Source: Flavobacteriaceae bacterium
GTDB lineage: Bacteria > Bacteroidota > Bacteroidia > Flavobacteriales > Flavobacteriaceae
Direction of reading: 5' to 3'
Length of the DNA stretch: 6,550 nucleotides
NCBI GenBank assembly: GCA_002690085.1
Contig: NZDM01000060.1
Coordinates: 1-6,550, forward strand
Below, piece after piece: positions 6,518 to 6,550 of this stretch; position 1 is the first letter of the stretch, and the number at the start of each line of letters is the position of its first letter. The notes beneath the pieces were generated by a model. The model was not told the origin of the DNA, did no database searches, and was given only the letters and a program-made list of their open reading frames with translations. The translations under genes were made by a program, and so were the position numbers.

Positions 6518-6550
6518 AAAATTAATTATATTGAAGTCCTAACAGAATCA
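6518..6550 (+). other. Intergenic end of window after nusA
   Basis: The last 33 bases contain no ATG-initiated gene, no terminator hairpin and no match to the -7 promoter element. This fits continuation of the operon into the next gene, probably infB, but that is inference from conserved gene order elsewhere. Confidence 0.4.

Overview
The window looks like a chromosomal, largely housekeeping segment of a member of the Bacteroidota, most likely Flavobacteriaceae. The DNA is AT-rich and start codons lack Shine-Dalgarno sequences. The best promoters match the Bacteroidota form (TTTG, 19 bases, TAnnTTTG). The protein set (YkuE-like phosphoesterase, Cys-less thioredoxin-fold protein, DUF2723/GT117 membrane protein, RimP and NusA of flavobacterial type) fits that lineage. 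I see no mobile element, CRISPR array, phage gene or sign of recent transfer.

Layout. Positions 2-775 (+) hold the 3' part of a metallophosphoesterase gene whose 5' end lies outside the window. A short AT-rich spacer with a possible terminator and a possible promoter leads to a 98-residue thioredoxin-fold gene (890-1186, +). This gene runs convergently into a long DUF2723 membrane protein gene (1183-4452, -), and the two share the palindromic TTAA of their stop codons. The 118-base spacer at 4453-4570 carries a textbook flavobacterial promoter for tRNA-Gln(UUG) at 4571-4643, which ends in a strong cUUCGg-capped terminator. A second promoter starts the rimP-nusA operon (4804-6517), and infB would be expected just beyond the right edge.

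How the parts relate. The right half is the translation/transcription module tRNA, rimP (30S maturation), nusA (pausing, termination, antitermination). It resembles the E. coli metY-rimP-nusA-infB locus, but with a glutamine tRNA in front. A GC-rich hairpin with a GNRA-type loop followed by five T lies between the rimP promoter and the rimP start codon, so NusA-sensitive attenuation is a reasonable hypothesis. The left half holds envelope-type genes with no clear functional link to one another.

Most notable points: the rimP leader hairpin, the thioredoxin-fold protein with WDDAS in place of WCGPC and no cysteine at all, and the large DUF2723 protein. I found no convincing evidence of a wholly new multi-gene system.
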